This document shows, piece after piece, positions 27,354 to 36,302 of a stretch of DNA of 64,000 nucleotides; within the stretch, counting starts at the first letter, position 1; the number at the start of each line of letters is the position of its first letter. Made by a program: the position numbers and the translations under genes. The notes beneath the pieces were generated by a model, which was not told where the DNA came from, did not search any database, and saw nothing but the letters and a program-made list of their open reading frames with translations. The DNA comes from Photobacterium marinum. Lineage in GTDB: Bacteria > Pseudomonadota > Gammaproteobacteria > Enterobacterales > Vibrionaceae. The stretch lies in NCBI RefSeq assembly GCF_000331515.1, contig NZ_AMZO01000001.1, positions 236,228 through 300,227 of the forward strand. Reading direction: 5' to 3'.

Positions 27354-27971
27354 TTATTTCAGGATCAGGAAAGCAGGAAATCGAATATTCTTAATAACCA
27401 CGAATAAACGCATCGCGACGATTAGCAGCATACAAAACGGTGAGGCAATACCTGAAAATACGCCGATGTTTATCAGCAAAATATAAAGGCAGCTGCCCAG
27501 GATCACCGGTGTGGCATAAAGCTCTGTGTTGTTAAACATGGTTGGGCGATTGGCAATAATATCCCGGATCACACCGCCAAATACTGCGGTGATCATACCC
27601 ATAAAAATGGCAACATAAGCAGCGAAACCGAGAGAATACAGGTTTGCCGTCACTAATATCGCAAACAGAGACACACCAATGGTGTCAAACAGTATCACCA
27701 TTCGTTCTACCAGAGATTTACGAATTTCCTTAATCAGGAAGAAGCCTGCGCAGGCACTGAATAAGGCAACCCAGAAATAGGTTTGATCCCGGATCCAGAA
27801 TACCTGTTCATCGATAATGATATCCCGAAGCGTGCCGCCCCCCAAAGCTGTTACCCATCCGAGCAGGATTACGCTGACAATGTCTTTTCCTTTATTTGAC
27901 TCGGCAAGTACACCACTCAGGGCAAAGGCCACAATGCATAACATTTCCAGAAGATATACGAACAGGTCCAT
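27354..27971 (-). CDS. TRIC-family (UPF0126) cation channel protein
   Basis: 205 residues and seven predicted membrane helices in two repeated halves. Each half carries the family glycine motif: TALGGGTLRDIIID (about 41-54) and TAVFGGVIRDIIAN (about 127-140). Bacterial TRIC proteins are trimeric cation channels of the inner membrane; E. coli YicG and YadS are of this type. It is divergent from the LysR gene, with about 340 bases between them. Confidence 0.87.
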   Translation of the reverse strand: MDLFVYLLEMLCIVAFALSGVLAESNKGKDIVSVILLGWVTALGGGTLRDIIIDEQVFWIRDQTYFWVALFSACAGFFLIKEIRKSLVERMVILFDTIGVSLFAILVTANLYSLGFAAYVAIFMGMITAVFGGVIRDIIANRPTMFNNTELYATPVILGSCLYILLINIGVFSGIASPFCMLLIVAMRLFVVIKNIRFPAFLILK

Positions 27972-28310
27972 CCTTATCCCGTTTTAGTAGCTGTTATTTA
28001 TGATGAACTTATCATTACATGAATACTGATTTACTTTGCTCTGAATCCTCGCAAAACGAGTATTCAGTTTCGTTTGTCATCATTTTTTCTGCTCGTTTTA
28101 CTTCGTTGAGAAGCCTTACTTCAGTTATCTCTCGTGAGCAAAGTGCTGTTGACTGTATTAATTTGAAATACGTTTTTGTTAACTGAACAATTTTATTATT
28201 CATTGATTTTCCGGCTGTTAAATTTACTTCGATTCATGGCCGTTAAGGTACGCTAAGCTCATGCATGATGTATAATGATTAAAATGTTTTTAGTATGAGC
28301 TAAACTAATA
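27972..28310. other. Divergent intergenic region, TRIC gene and LysR gene
   Basis: 339 bases. A 62-codon minus-strand frame (28015-28203) is present but has no good ribosome binding site or recognisable family. A LysR-type target with the T-N11-A form may lie close to the regulator start, since such regulators usually control their own promoter; this is not demonstrated. Confidence 0.4.
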
Positions 28311-29198
28311 ATGAAATTGCCACCTTTACGAGCGGTGCAATGTTTTGAAGCTGTGGCGCGATTGGGAAGTTTTTCTAAAGCTGCTGATGACTTACATGTT
28401 ACTCAAAGTGCAGTCAGCCACCAGGTGAAGTTGCTGGAAGAATACCTCGGAGACACCTTGTTTAATCGTCAGGGAAGATTTTTATCTTTAACTGATGTGG
28501 GAGAGCGCTATTTTTCGGAAGTTAGCCAGTCGTTAGTGAATTTATCCAGAGTCAGTGAAGAGATCCGTGAAGGTAAATCCGGACAAATTCGTTTGGCTCT
28601 TTATAGTTCACTGGCAGTGAAATGGCTTATACCAAGATTGGATGATTTACGTCAGACATATCCTGAAATTGATGTGGTGCTGACAATGGTTGCGGATGAG
28701 CCTGAGTGTTCTGATACGGTTGCTGATTGTTTCATTACAGTGACTCCGCCAGATAAAAATTACGTCAGTGAGTTTTTGTACTCTGAGCGACTATATCCGG
28801 TATGCGGAAAAAAACTGTGGTATGAAATTAAAGATAAACCACTTCCTGAAGCGTTATGGCAGCACCCTTTGCTATCGGTGAAATATTCATCATCAGCCAC
28901 CAATCAGCCGGAAGATTGGACTAAATGGTGTGAACGTGGTGGTTTTGAGTTACCTGAGCACGTCAATATCAGCTATTTTAGCCATGTGTTACTTGCAGCT
29001 GAGGCGGCCAGATACGATCAGGGTATCAGCCTTGTTAACGATTATCTGATTACGGAACAAGAACAGCATAATTTTGTGCGAATACCGTTGCACGAGTTGC
29101 CAACCGGTGATGATTTTTACTTTGTGTACAAGGCGTCACGAGCCAGACAAAAAGAGCTTATTAAGCTCGGTCGTTGGTTAAAGCAGCAGTGCCTTTAG
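28311..29198 (+). CDS. LysR-type regulator, GcvA/AmpR-like
   Basis: 295 residues. The N-terminal winged helix-turn-helix (MKLPPLRAVQCFEAVARLGSFSKAADDLHVTQSAVSHQVKLLE, recognition helix about 29-45) matches the GcvA/AmpR branch, whose members begin PPLxALxxFEAAAR. The C-terminal substrate-binding domain starts near IRLALYSSLAVKWLIPRL. The ligand is unknown. It is divergent from the TRIC gene and 167 bases before arfA. Confidence 0.88.
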   Translation: MKLPPLRAVQCFEAVARLGSFSKAADDLHVTQSAVSHQVKLLEEYLGDTLFNRQGRFLSLTDVGERYFSEVSQSLVNLSRVSEEIREGKSGQIRLALYSSLAVKWLIPRLDDLRQTYPEIDVVLTMVADEPECSDTVADCFITVTPPDKNYVSEFLYSERLYPVCGKKLWYEIKDKPLPEALWQHPLLSVKYSSSATNQPEDWTKWCERGGFELPEHVNISYFSHVLLAAEAARYDQGISLVNDYLITEQEQHNFVRIPLHELPTGDDFYFVYKASRARQKELIKLGRWLKQQCL

Positions 29199-29364
29199 TA
29201 GGCTGATGATCTGCCTGTTTTAGTACTTCATTGAAAGCAGGCTCTGTATGCTTTGCTGATAAGAAAAAAGTGTATATCATAGTCTGTGACCTGAATCGGT
29301 CATATCTAACCAATTAGCGCCTGGCTCGCAGGTGCGTTTATATCACTAATATGGAGAGCCTGTT

Positions 29365-29589
29365 ATGGCTAATAAGCGCAAGCAGAAAAAGCTTGAGTTA
29401 GTTGTGAATGAAACTAACCCGCAAATTGAAACAGAGCACGGTCGCGGAACTATTCGCGATAATGCATTAAAAGCGGTTGTGACCAGTAAAGTATTTGCAA
29501 CTCGTGTTGTTAAGGCGAAAAAAGGAAAAGGCAGCTTCAAACGTAAAGGGAAATACGCAGGACGAGAGTCCTATTCAATAGCAGCTTAA
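29365..29589 (+). CDS. arfA: Alternative ribosome-rescue factor A
   Basis: 74 residues. The core GTIRDNALKAVVTSKVFATRVVKAKKGKGSFKRKGKYAGRE matches ArfA, which recruits release factor RF2 to ribosomes stalled on non-stop mRNA when tmRNA is overwhelmed. It has a short N-terminal extension (about 26 residues, Lys/Glu-rich) before the conserved start. The last codons lie in the left arm of a strong hairpin whose loop holds the stop codon, as expected for the family's self-limiting design. There is no hydrophobic C-terminal tail like that of E. coli full-length ArfA. Confidence 0.88.
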   Translation: MANKRKQKKLELVVNETNPQIETEHGRGTIRDNALKAVVTSKVFATRVVKAKKGKGSFKRKGKYAGRESYSIAA

Positions 29590-29620
29590 TTAGCGTTGTT
29601 ATTGAATAGGACTTTCTTTT
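29568..29620 (+). promoter_or_regulatory. ArfA 3' hairpin/terminator that spans the stop codon
   Basis: A perfect 13-bp inverted repeat: GTCCTATTCAATA at 29568-29580 (inside the reading frame) and its complement at 29600-29612 (after the stop). The 19-base loop carries the TAA at 29587-29589, and a T-rich tail follows. Early termination or RNase III cutting within the stem would leave arfA mRNA without a stop codon, so its product would be tagged by tmRNA while tmRNA is working. In E. coli arfA this control is established; here it is inferred from structure. Confidence 0.75.
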
Positions 29621-29890
29621 TCCCTGTTAACCAGACCAGTCTATACTTTTAATCCGCCTCTCTATTTTTATAGAACAACAATATTGTGGCATGTTTCCCG
29701 ATACTTAATGTCTATTGTGTATATTGTTGTCTTGTCTGCTATAACCTCTATTATCAATAAAAATTGTTTACTTTCAGTTGGTTATAAAAATCAAACCCTG
29801 TGATGGTAATCACCGATTTAATAAACTATTGAATTTAAACTGGCTTTTTTGCAGAAGCTGTCTGTTATTTTGAGAATGGTCAGGTGAATT

Positions 29891-30301
29891 GTGAACATTA
29901 AACCAAAAATCATCATTTCAGAAATGGATGAGATGCGATTAGAAGCCTTGCTGGATACCATTCCTGATTCGGTGTTAACGAAGCAAAGGTTGGAAGATGA
30001 ATTAGATCGTGCCGATATTGTCGACAGTAAAGAGGTGCCGCCGAATGTTGTGACAATGAATGCGACGGTACGCTTTGCGATTTCAACTTCTGATGAAGAG
30101 ATGAATCTGACACTGGTTTATCCGAAAGATATGGATGAATCCGGTGAGAAGATTTCAGTATTGGCACCTGTAGGCAGTGCTTTGCTTGGCCTTTCTGTCG
30201 GCGATGAAATTGAGTGGCCGGGACCTAATGGCGGTGTGATCAAAGTGAAGATCCTTGAAGTGATTTATCAGCCGGAGCGAGAAGGGGACTTCCACCTCTA
30301 A
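29891..30301 (+). CDS. rnk: Regulator of nucleoside diphosphate kinase (Rnk, GreA/B-like)
   Basis: 136 residues. The N-terminal coiled-coil part (MDEMRLEALLDTIPDSVLTKQRLEDELDRADIVDSKEVPPNVVTMNATVRF) and the C-terminal FKBP-like part (VLAPVGSALLGLSVGDEIEWPGPNGGVIKVKILEVIYQPE) match Rnk, which binds RNA polymerase at the secondary channel site used by GreA and DksA. The coiled coil is short, as in Rnk, so it is not a transcript-cleavage factor. The start is GTG 29891. A terminator follows. Confidence 0.9.
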   Translation: MNIKPKIIISEMDEMRLEALLDTIPDSVLTKQRLEDELDRADIVDSKEVPPNVVTMNATVRFAISTSDEEMNLTLVYPKDMDESGEKISVLAPVGSALLGLSVGDEIEWPGPNGGVIKVKILEVIYQPEREGDFHL

Positions 30302-30342
30302 CCGGAATTGTGATTTAACTTAAAATAGTTATCTGAATATTC

Positions 30343-30373
30343 AAGCAGTAGCTGTCTCAGTTACTGCTTTTTT
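30343..30373 (+). terminator. Rho-independent terminator after rnk
   Basis: Stem AAGCAGTAGCTG / CAGTTACTGCTT (one G-T pair) with a seven-T run. Confidence 0.8.
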
Positions 30374-30652
30374 GTTTTTCAATAAATATGCTGGTTGAGT
30401 TAGCTGATTGATTTTATTTTTCTAACTCGACTTAATCATCATTATTATCAACATAGCGTTCTGTTTGGTGATAAAGCAGACACTTTAAGCTGCATTGTGT
30501 TGCAACACGTTTGTGGGGTTAACATCTGCGTCTCACAGTAACTAAATATTTAACTTTCCGTATGCTATTGATTTAATAATTCAACATTCGTCATAAAATA
30601 ATATTCGACATCGTGATAGCTTCTGTGGTGCATAATATTGAAGGAGTATGAT
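30374..30652 (+). promoter_or_regulatory. Upstream region of first tandem POT gene
   Basis: The region holds a perfect 12-base palindrome GTGTTGCAACAC at 30497-30508, about 145 bases before the start, whose binding factor I cannot name. AAGGAG at 30641-30646 is the ribosome binding site. The last 50 bases (GTGCATAATATTGAAGGAG) resemble the same stretch before the second POT gene, so the duplicated unit includes some of its leader. Confidence 0.45.
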
Positions 30653-32161
30653 ATGCAAGATGCAAACGCTAGATTTCCGTTCATAGCTAGAGTGTTAATC
30701 CTCCGGCAGTTTTTATGGGGTGCCGCATTCTACGGAACCTACGTACTACTTACCAAGTATTTTCTGAACGAACTGAACTACAGTGAAGCTGATACCATCA
30801 TGATGATGGGTGCTTTCGGTGCTGTAGGGCCGGTATTCTCTGCCGTTGGGGGCTTTGTTGCAGACAGGTTTATCGGTTCATTCCGTGCGGTATATATTGG
30901 TTATACCACCTATACAGTCGGCTTCTTCCTGCTGGGTTTTGGCGCAAGTAACCTGAATGTTGAACTCAGTATTTTTGCAATAGCTTTGATCGGCTATGCT
31001 CGGGGCTTATCTGCGACCAGCCCGACTGTATTGCTGGGTAATTCTTATTCTTCTGCCAACCGCGATTCATTCCAGCAAGGTCTGACTGTTAACTATTCAA
31101 TTAACAACCTGGGTTCATTCTCATCACAGTATCTGTTCCCGTTCTTGGTTGCGTTTCTTGCCTATCAGGGCAACTTCTATATTGCTTCCGGTTTAATGTC
31201 GCTGACACTTGTTCTGTTCGTCCTTTTCCGTAAACGCCTTGTTGAAGTTGGTAACGACATTGACCGCAGAGAAGTAGACCTTAAAACCTGGCTGTGCTTT
31301 ATCGTCGGTTCTGCTGCGATGCTGGGTTTGGTTTACTGGGTATTTGCTAACCTGGAAGCCGGTAAATACCTGCTGTATTCCCTTGGCGGTGCAGCGATTT
31401 TGTACTTTGTATTTGAAATCTTCCGCGCAACCTCTGCCTATAAATACAAAATGTGCAGTGTGCTGATCATGATTTTCATTATGATCTCGTTCTATTTCTA
31501 CTACGGCCAGATGATGACCTCCATGAACATCTATGCGATTAACCTGATGGGAGATCACATCTTCGGCTTTATCCCAATTCGACCTGAATCCAACGCAGCA
31601 TTTAACCCATTATGGTGTTTTGTGCTGGGTGCACCCGTGATCTTTGTTTACGGATGGCTGGAACGTAAAGGCTATTCTCCATCAATTCCGACTAAATTTG
31701 CTGCGGCATTCGTCTTCAGTGCTATTGCGTTCGGTATGCTTGGCCTTTCTACCGGTTTTGTCGGTGAAAACGGAAAGATCGCCGGTGACTGGATTTTGTG
31801 GGTCAACTTTTTCCAGTCCCTGGCTGAGCTGATTGTAGGGGCGCTGGGGGCTGGCTTTATCTTTGAAATGGTACCGCGTTACCTGTCAGCATTTGCAATC
31901 GGTCTGCGTTCTGTGGCCTTGTCTCTGAGTGGTATTTTGGCGGCAGTAATCTCAACCCGAATCGCATTGCCTAAAGATCAGGTGTTAACGCCAGAGATCA
32001 TTGAAGGTGTGTATGCGAATTACTTCTATGGTCTGGCAGCTTTGGCGGTAGTGATGGCGGTTGTAACCCTTATGCTTTCGAAAGTGATTGCCAAACTTAT
32101 CCGCAAGGGTGAAGAGTTGGAACAGCAGGATGCAGATGAGGAAACTGCAACTCAGCATTAA
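30653..32161 (+). CDS. POT-family peptide transporter, tandem copy 1
   Basis: 502 residues with about 14 membrane helices. The family motif after helix 1 is present in changed form (FLWGAAFYGTYVLLTKYF) and the PTR2 signature region reads GLSATSPTVLLGNSY. The second copy at 32435 shares most residues across its full length, and both are far from the DtpA-like gene at 25609. The first-helix ExxERF motif is replaced by LRQFLWGAAFYG, so proton coupling may differ. I chose ATG 30653, six bases after AAGGAG. A terminator separates it from copy 2. Confidence 0.85.
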   Translation: MQDANARFPFIARVLILRQFLWGAAFYGTYVLLTKYFLNELNYSEADTIMMMGAFGAVGPVFSAVGGFVADRFIGSFRAVYIGYTTYTVGFFLLGFGASNLNVELSIFAIALIGYARGLSATSPTVLLGNSYSSANRDSFQQGLTVNYSINNLGSFSSQYLFPFLVAFLAYQGNFYIASGLMSLTLVLFVLFRKRLVEVGNDIDRREVDLKTWLCFIVGSAAMLGLVYWVFANLEAGKYLLYSLGGAAILYFVFEIFRATSAYKYKMCSVLIMIFIMISFYFYYGQMMTSMNIYAINLMGDHIFGFIPIRPESNAAFNPLWCFVLGAPVIFVYGWLERKGYSPSIPTKFAAAFVFSAIAFGMLGLSTGFVGENGKIAGDWILWVNFFQSLAELIVGALGAGFIFEMVPRYLSAFAIGLRSVALSLSGILAAVISTRIALPKDQVLTPEIIEGVYANYFYGLAALAVVMAVVTLMLSKVIAKLIRKGEELEQQDADEETATQH

Positions 32162-32194
32162 TTCATATCATAATTTAAATTGTTACTTTTAAAC

Positions 32195-32226
32195 GGTTCA
32201 GCTCGGTTTTGAGCTGAACCTTTTTT
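32195..32226 (+). terminator. Rho-independent terminator between the tandem POT genes
   Basis: Stem GGTTCAGCTC / GAGCTGAACC with a six-base loop and six T. The two copies are thus separate transcription units. Confidence 0.9.
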
Positions 32227-32259
32227 ATGCTTTTAACCATATGATTCTAAATGGGAATA

Positions 32260-32275
32260 TCACAAATATTTGTGA
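32260..32275. promoter_or_regulatory. Perfect 16-base palindrome upstream of second POT gene
   Basis: TCACAAATATTTGTGA reads the same on both strands and lies about 160 bases before the POT copy 2 start. It is not a CRP site (the half-sites are inverted relative to TGTGA-N6-TCACA). It may be an operator for an unidentified dimeric regulator. The corresponding region of copy 1 does not contain it. Confidence 0.4.
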
Positions 32276-32434
32276 CTGGTATGGCTGGTGAGACATGGAT
32301 TCCTTGTTGAGATCTCATCTTTGTAAAAAAGGTTTCACTCAATATGCCATTTGTTCAATAACTTATCTTTGATCATGAAATGATAATTTCCTACATGCTA
32401 GTTTTTGCCGTGCATTATATTGAAGGAGCATAAC

Positions 32435-33943
32435 ATGCAAGACGCAAACGCTAGATTTCCGATAACAGCCAGGATATTAATCCTAAGGCAATTCCTGTGG
32501 GGAGCTGCTTTTTATGGAACTTATGTCCTGCTTACCAAATTCTTCCTGTTTGAGTTAAATTACAGCGAAGCCGACACTATCATGATGATGGGTGCCTTCG
32601 GGGCCGTAGGTCCGGTATTTTCCGCTATCGGTGGATTTGTTGCCGACCGTTATATCGGTTCGTTCCGGGCGGTATACATAGGCTATACCATTTATACCAT
32701 TGGTTTCTTCTTGCTGGGCATAGGGGCTGGCAGCCTGAATGTGCCAATGAGTATTTTTGCGATCGCCTTGATCGGTTATGCTCGCGGCCTGTCAGCTACA
32801 AGCCCGACGGTGTTGCTGGGTAACTCCTATTCCGAAACAAACCGGGATGCATTCCAGCAGGGTTTGACAGTGAATTATTCCATTAACAACCTGGGATCTT
32901 TCTCTTCTAAATACCTGTTCCCGTTCATGCTGGCCTATATGGCCTACCAGGGTAACTTCTTTATTGCATCAGCTTTGATGTCACTGACTCTGATTCTGTT
33001 TGTTGTCTTCCGTAAACGCTTTACTGCTGTCGGTAATGACATTGATCGTCGTGCTGTTAGCATGAAAACCTGGGCTGCCTTTGTTGCTGGTTCTGTGGTT
33101 ATGCTGGGGCTGGTTTACTGGGTATTCGCCAACCTTGATGCTGGTAAATACCTGCTGTACGCACTGGGCGCGTGCGCGATTCTGTATTTCATCTATGAAA
33201 TCACTAAAGCAACGCCTGCATACAAGTACAAGATGTGCGGCGTGCTGATCATGATTTTCATTATGATCTCGTTCTATTTCTACTATGGCCAGATGCTGAC
33301 CTCAATGAACATCTATGCCATTAACTTGATGGGTGAGCAGATTCTGGGCTTCATTCCAATTAAGCCTGAATCCAATGCCGCATTTAACCCGCTGTGGTGT
33401 TTCATCCTGGGTGGTCCGGTGATCTTTGTCTATGGCTGGCTTGAGAAGAAAGGATTTTCACCATCTATTCCTACCAAGTTCTCTGCAGCGTTTGTATTCA
33501 GTGCTATTGCTTTTGCATTGCTTGGCCTTTCTACCAGTTTTGTCGGTGAAGACGGCAAAATTGCAGCAGACTGGATCCTGTGGGTTCACTTCTTCCAGTC
33601 TCTGGCTGAGTTGATTGTAGGTGCATTGGGTGCTGGCTTTATCTTCGAGATGGTGCCACGTTACCTGTCTGCATTTGCGATTGGTCTTCGCTCCGTAGCT
33701 TTGTCACTGAGTGGTATTCTGGCAGCTGTGATTTCAACGAAAATTGCGTTGCCGAAAGATCAGGCGATTACGCCGGAAATTATTGAAGGCGTATACGCAA
33801 GCTACTTCTACAACCTGGCAATGCTGGCGGTTGTAATGGCTGTCGTAACACTGATTCTGTCAAAAGTGATTTCTAATTTGGTTAATAAAGGTGAAGCACT
33901 TGAAAAAGAAGCTGCTTCTCAGGATATGGCAGCAAACCATTAA
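32435..33943 (+). CDS. POT-family peptide transporter, tandem copy 2
   Basis: 502 residues, colinear with copy 1 at 30653 and nearly identical in the signature regions (GLSATSPTVLLGNSY, NAAFNPLWCF, FQSLAELIVGALGAGFIFEMVPRYLSAFAIGLRSVALSLSG shared). Differences cluster in loops and at the C-terminus, as expected after an old tandem duplication. I chose ATG 32435, after GAAGGAGCATAAC; the frame is open from 32405. Each copy has its own leader and terminator, so separate regulation is possible. Confidence 0.85.
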   Translation: MQDANARFPITARILILRQFLWGAAFYGTYVLLTKFFLFELNYSEADTIMMMGAFGAVGPVFSAIGGFVADRYIGSFRAVYIGYTIYTIGFFLLGIGAGSLNVPMSIFAIALIGYARGLSATSPTVLLGNSYSETNRDAFQQGLTVNYSINNLGSFSSKYLFPFMLAYMAYQGNFFIASALMSLTLILFVVFRKRFTAVGNDIDRRAVSMKTWAAFVAGSVVMLGLVYWVFANLDAGKYLLYALGACAILYFIYEITKATPAYKYKMCGVLIMIFIMISFYFYYGQMLTSMNIYAINLMGEQILGFIPIKPESNAAFNPLWCFILGGPVIFVYGWLEKKGFSPSIPTKFSAAFVFSAIAFALLGLSTSFVGEDGKIAADWILWVHFFQSLAELIVGALGAGFIFEMVPRYLSAFAIGLRSVALSLSGILAAVISTKIALPKDQAITPEIIEGVYASYFYNLAMLAVVMAVVTLILSKVISNLVNKGEALEKEAASQDMAANH

Positions 33944-33977
33944 TTCGGTATTCTGTTGCTAGACAATAAGCGTAAGA

Positions 33978-34004
33978 AAAGCGCCGGCCTTATGTCGGCG
34001 CTTT
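33978..34004. terminator. Terminator after the tandem POT genes
   Basis: Stem AAAGCGCCG / CGGCGCTTT with a nine-base loop, located between convergent genes and usable in both directions. Confidence 0.75.
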
Positions 34005-34041
34005 ATCGTCTTTATAAGGGATTCTTTAACAAGGGTCATGA

Positions 34042-35532
34042 CTACTTCATTGCAATTGCCTTGGCTGATTTTTCCTTAGTAACAGGGAGCTTGATTTGAG
34101 CTGAAGTCATATTAACGATATCGACTTTCAGTTTGCCTTCTCCAAGCAGTTCATCAACCAGCTTTTGCGAGAAAGGCCAGTAGTTCAAAGTGGCATCAAG
34201 AGTAATATTACCGCTTATGTCTTCAGGAACCATGAAGGTGTAATCAACAACAGAATAACCGTTCGGGAGTATTCGGGTATCAGACAGGATTCTGTCCACT
34301 TCCCAGACATTCAGATCCACTACGTTTCCGTTGGCATCACCTAGGGTGACTTTAAAGTTTCGTGTGCCTTCTTCTGTATGGCCGTCAACTACGGCACCGG
34401 AGCGGTAGATTTGTTCCTTATCCGCAGTGTTAACTTTGAAATCAATCCATACTTCACGACCTTCCGGAAAACCGGTCGGCAGTTTATGACCAGCACCGAC
34501 ATTCGAGACCTTGATTTTGATCGTGGCCATCTCTCCGGCAACCAAATTAGCTGGCAGCTCTATAAACTCCATGGTAGCGGCGGAGCGAAGCATTTCGCGG
34601 GCGAGTTCTGCACTGTCCGGATCATCGAAATATTGATGCAGGGTAGAATTACCGCCGGTAAATTCATGAGAGTAAATGTGTTCCCGAGGTTTGCCCATAA
34701 CGGCAGACTTGCCGGGGTTCGCTTTTTTTCCTGGTCCCGGTGTCATATGGCAGTCCTGACAATGGATGCCTTGTTCGTTATAGGTACTTTCCAGCCATTC
34801 ATCATAGGTGCGTTCAATCGGGGTGCTGTTGAATGGGTGAGAGACATTATGACAAGCAGAGCAGAATTCAGATTTTGTCTGCAAACTCAGAAATTGCGTA
34901 TTGTGATAGGGGGACTCAGCATCGGTTCGCGGGCCGAGTTTTACGTGCTTGTCTTTGTTCGGGGCCAGGATATAAGCGCCGTTATCACTACCGGTGAGTC
35001 CGACTATGTGATGGCAAACCTCACAGTTAACGCCGGGAATGTGTTCGTCGGTATCAAATGACGCGGCATTCGCATTCATACTGGTCAAGCCAATCGGGCT
35101 ATGGCAGGCGACGCAAAAGTTATCGACTTTACCATCTGTTGCAGCACTGGCTCTTTTGAATAACTCTCTGTAAATCGGGTCTTCCCAGGAGTTCGCCATC
35201 ACCGAGCGTTCCCACTGTTGGTAGATTTCGTTATGGCAGCCCTGACAGATTTTGGGATCCTCGAACATTTCGGGAGTGAGTTTATGTCCGTTGGTTGAGG
35301 CTCGTGATGGGTAGAAAGGAAGCTGCTGTTTGATTTGTTCCTCTGTGAGTGTCTTATGTGGCTTTAACCATTTCTCGTTGTTTCCGTTGGCAAAAGCAAA
35401 TAAAGAGACAGACATTAGCATCAGGGTTAATACTGTTTGTGATGTTTGGTTGATGAATATCGCGCATTGGCAATACATGGATGAAAAAGTAAACCTGGCC
35501 GATGAGTTGTTATTGTGCATAGTTTTATCCAT
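34042..35532 (-). CDS. Periplasmic pentaheme c-type cytochrome (cytochrome c554-like)
   Basis: 496 residues. After a signal peptide (ending near FAFANGNNE) there are five CxxCH heme motifs: CQGCH, CVACH, CEVCH, CSACH and CQDCH. The heme domain resembles the cytochrome c-554/multiheme family. The C-terminal third is a beta-sandwich-like domain (LVAGEMATIKIKVSNVGAGHKLPTGFPEGREVWIDF). It should carry electrons in the periplasm; partners are not encoded nearby. The exact start is unsure: ATG 35532, ATG 35520 and an ATG 18 codons in are all possible. Confidence 0.85.
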   Translation of the reverse strand: MDKTMHNNNSSARFTFSSMYCQCAIFINQTSQTVLTLMLMSVSLFAFANGNNEKWLKPHKTLTEEQIKQQLPFYPSRASTNGHKLTPEMFEDPKICQGCHNEIYQQWERSVMANSWEDPIYRELFKRASAATDGKVDNFCVACHSPIGLTSMNANAASFDTDEHIPGVNCEVCHHIVGLTGSDNGAYILAPNKDKHVKLGPRTDAESPYHNTQFLSLQTKSEFCSACHNVSHPFNSTPIERTYDEWLESTYNEQGIHCQDCHMTPGPGKKANPGKSAVMGKPREHIYSHEFTGGNSTLHQYFDDPDSAELAREMLRSAATMEFIELPANLVAGEMATIKIKVSNVGAGHKLPTGFPEGREVWIDFKVNTADKEQIYRSGAVVDGHTEEGTRNFKVTLGDANGNVVDLNVWEVDRILSDTRILPNGYSVVDYTFMVPEDISGNITLDATLNYWPFSQKLVDELLGEGKLKVDIVNMTSAQIKLPVTKEKSAKAIAMK

Positions 35533-35895
35533 TGGACTGGTTAATTTACGTCAATGTCTAACTTTCAAGCCACAAGTATTGTCAGTGATATGGTGAGCAG
35601 CTGTATCGGGTTTGCGACATCAAAAAGGCTTTAAATGAGGAGGACGCCGCCAGACTGTAGAGTGATGAAGCAAAACGTTTGAAAACGATTCAGAAAAAAG
35701 AATGTCTGAATTGGAAGTGCGATGTTTAAGTAGCGTTATTCTTTTTGTGATTTAGATATAGCAGACTCTATGATCGACCTGGGAGATGAGTCGTTGGAAT
35801 ATGGGAAACCTTACCAATGAGATGCCTTGTGAGAGAAAAGTGAAATAGAGAATGAAACAGCGTTAAAAGAACATAAACGGATGGGGTTAAGGAAA
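35533..35895. other. Divergent intergenic region with a possible gene relic
   Basis: 363 bases between the cytochrome and the lipoprotein gene. It must hold both promoters. A short frame near 35667-35729 encodes a cysteine-bearing tail (KKECLNWKCDV) followed by a stop and broken by stops upstream, which may be the end of a decayed gene. No operator is recognised. Confidence 0.35.
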
Positions 35896-36273
35896 ATGTC
35901 GTTAGCCAGTTTAAAAAGTGTGATTATCATTGGCGCCGTTCTGCTTTCAGTTCAGGGCTGTAATGAAGATTTGCAGCTCTCTGCAACACCGATTAAGAAT
36001 GTAGAAAAAATAACAATCAGAGAGAAGGGCGAACTGGATGTCTTTTGTCCTACCGGGATCTGCCAGTTTGAGCTGGCAGCGAATCAGGAAGCGACTGTTA
36101 ACGTCAACATGCACTACGATATTTCACGGCAGTTCGACAAAATTGAAGGCGTTAGCGTGGCTGGTAAGCTGTCATCTTCAGTGAAGATGACAGGGGCAAA
36201 TTCATTTTCAATGGATGTGTCGGGCAATGGTGAGCCAGCTAAAGTTCAGGTCGTCGATTATTACCGTAACTAA
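35896..36273 (+). CDS. Putative small lipoprotein
   Basis: 125 residues from ATG 35896. A signal sequence ends in a lipobox (LSVQGC, cysteine near residue 22), so the mature protein of about 104 residues should be lipidated and sit in the periplasm on a membrane. The rest is beta-rich (EKITIREKGELDVFCPTGICQFELAANQEATVNVNM) with one further Cys pair (CPTGIC). I do not recognise the family. AAGGA lies just before the chosen start; ATG 35881 is an alternative. Confidence 0.6.
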   Translation: MSLASLKSVIIIGAVLLSVQGCNEDLQLSATPIKNVEKITIREKGELDVFCPTGICQFELAANQEATVNVNMHYDISRQFDKIEGVSVAGKLSSSVKMTGANSFSMDVSGNGEPAKVQVVDYYRN

Positions 36274-36302
36274 GATGTCTACCGAAGCTTAAACGTCAGG
36301 CT

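Noticed and set aside
28015..28203. A 62-codon minus-strand frame between the TRIC and LysR genes.
   Set aside because: It has only a weak ribosome binding site, no recognisable domain, and a composition like the surrounding AT-rich spacer. It could be real but I cannot support it.
32260..32275. Calling TCACAAATATTTGTGA a CRP site.
   Set aside because: The half-sites face the wrong way: CRP binds TGTGA-N6-TCACA, while this reads TCACA-N6-TGTGA.
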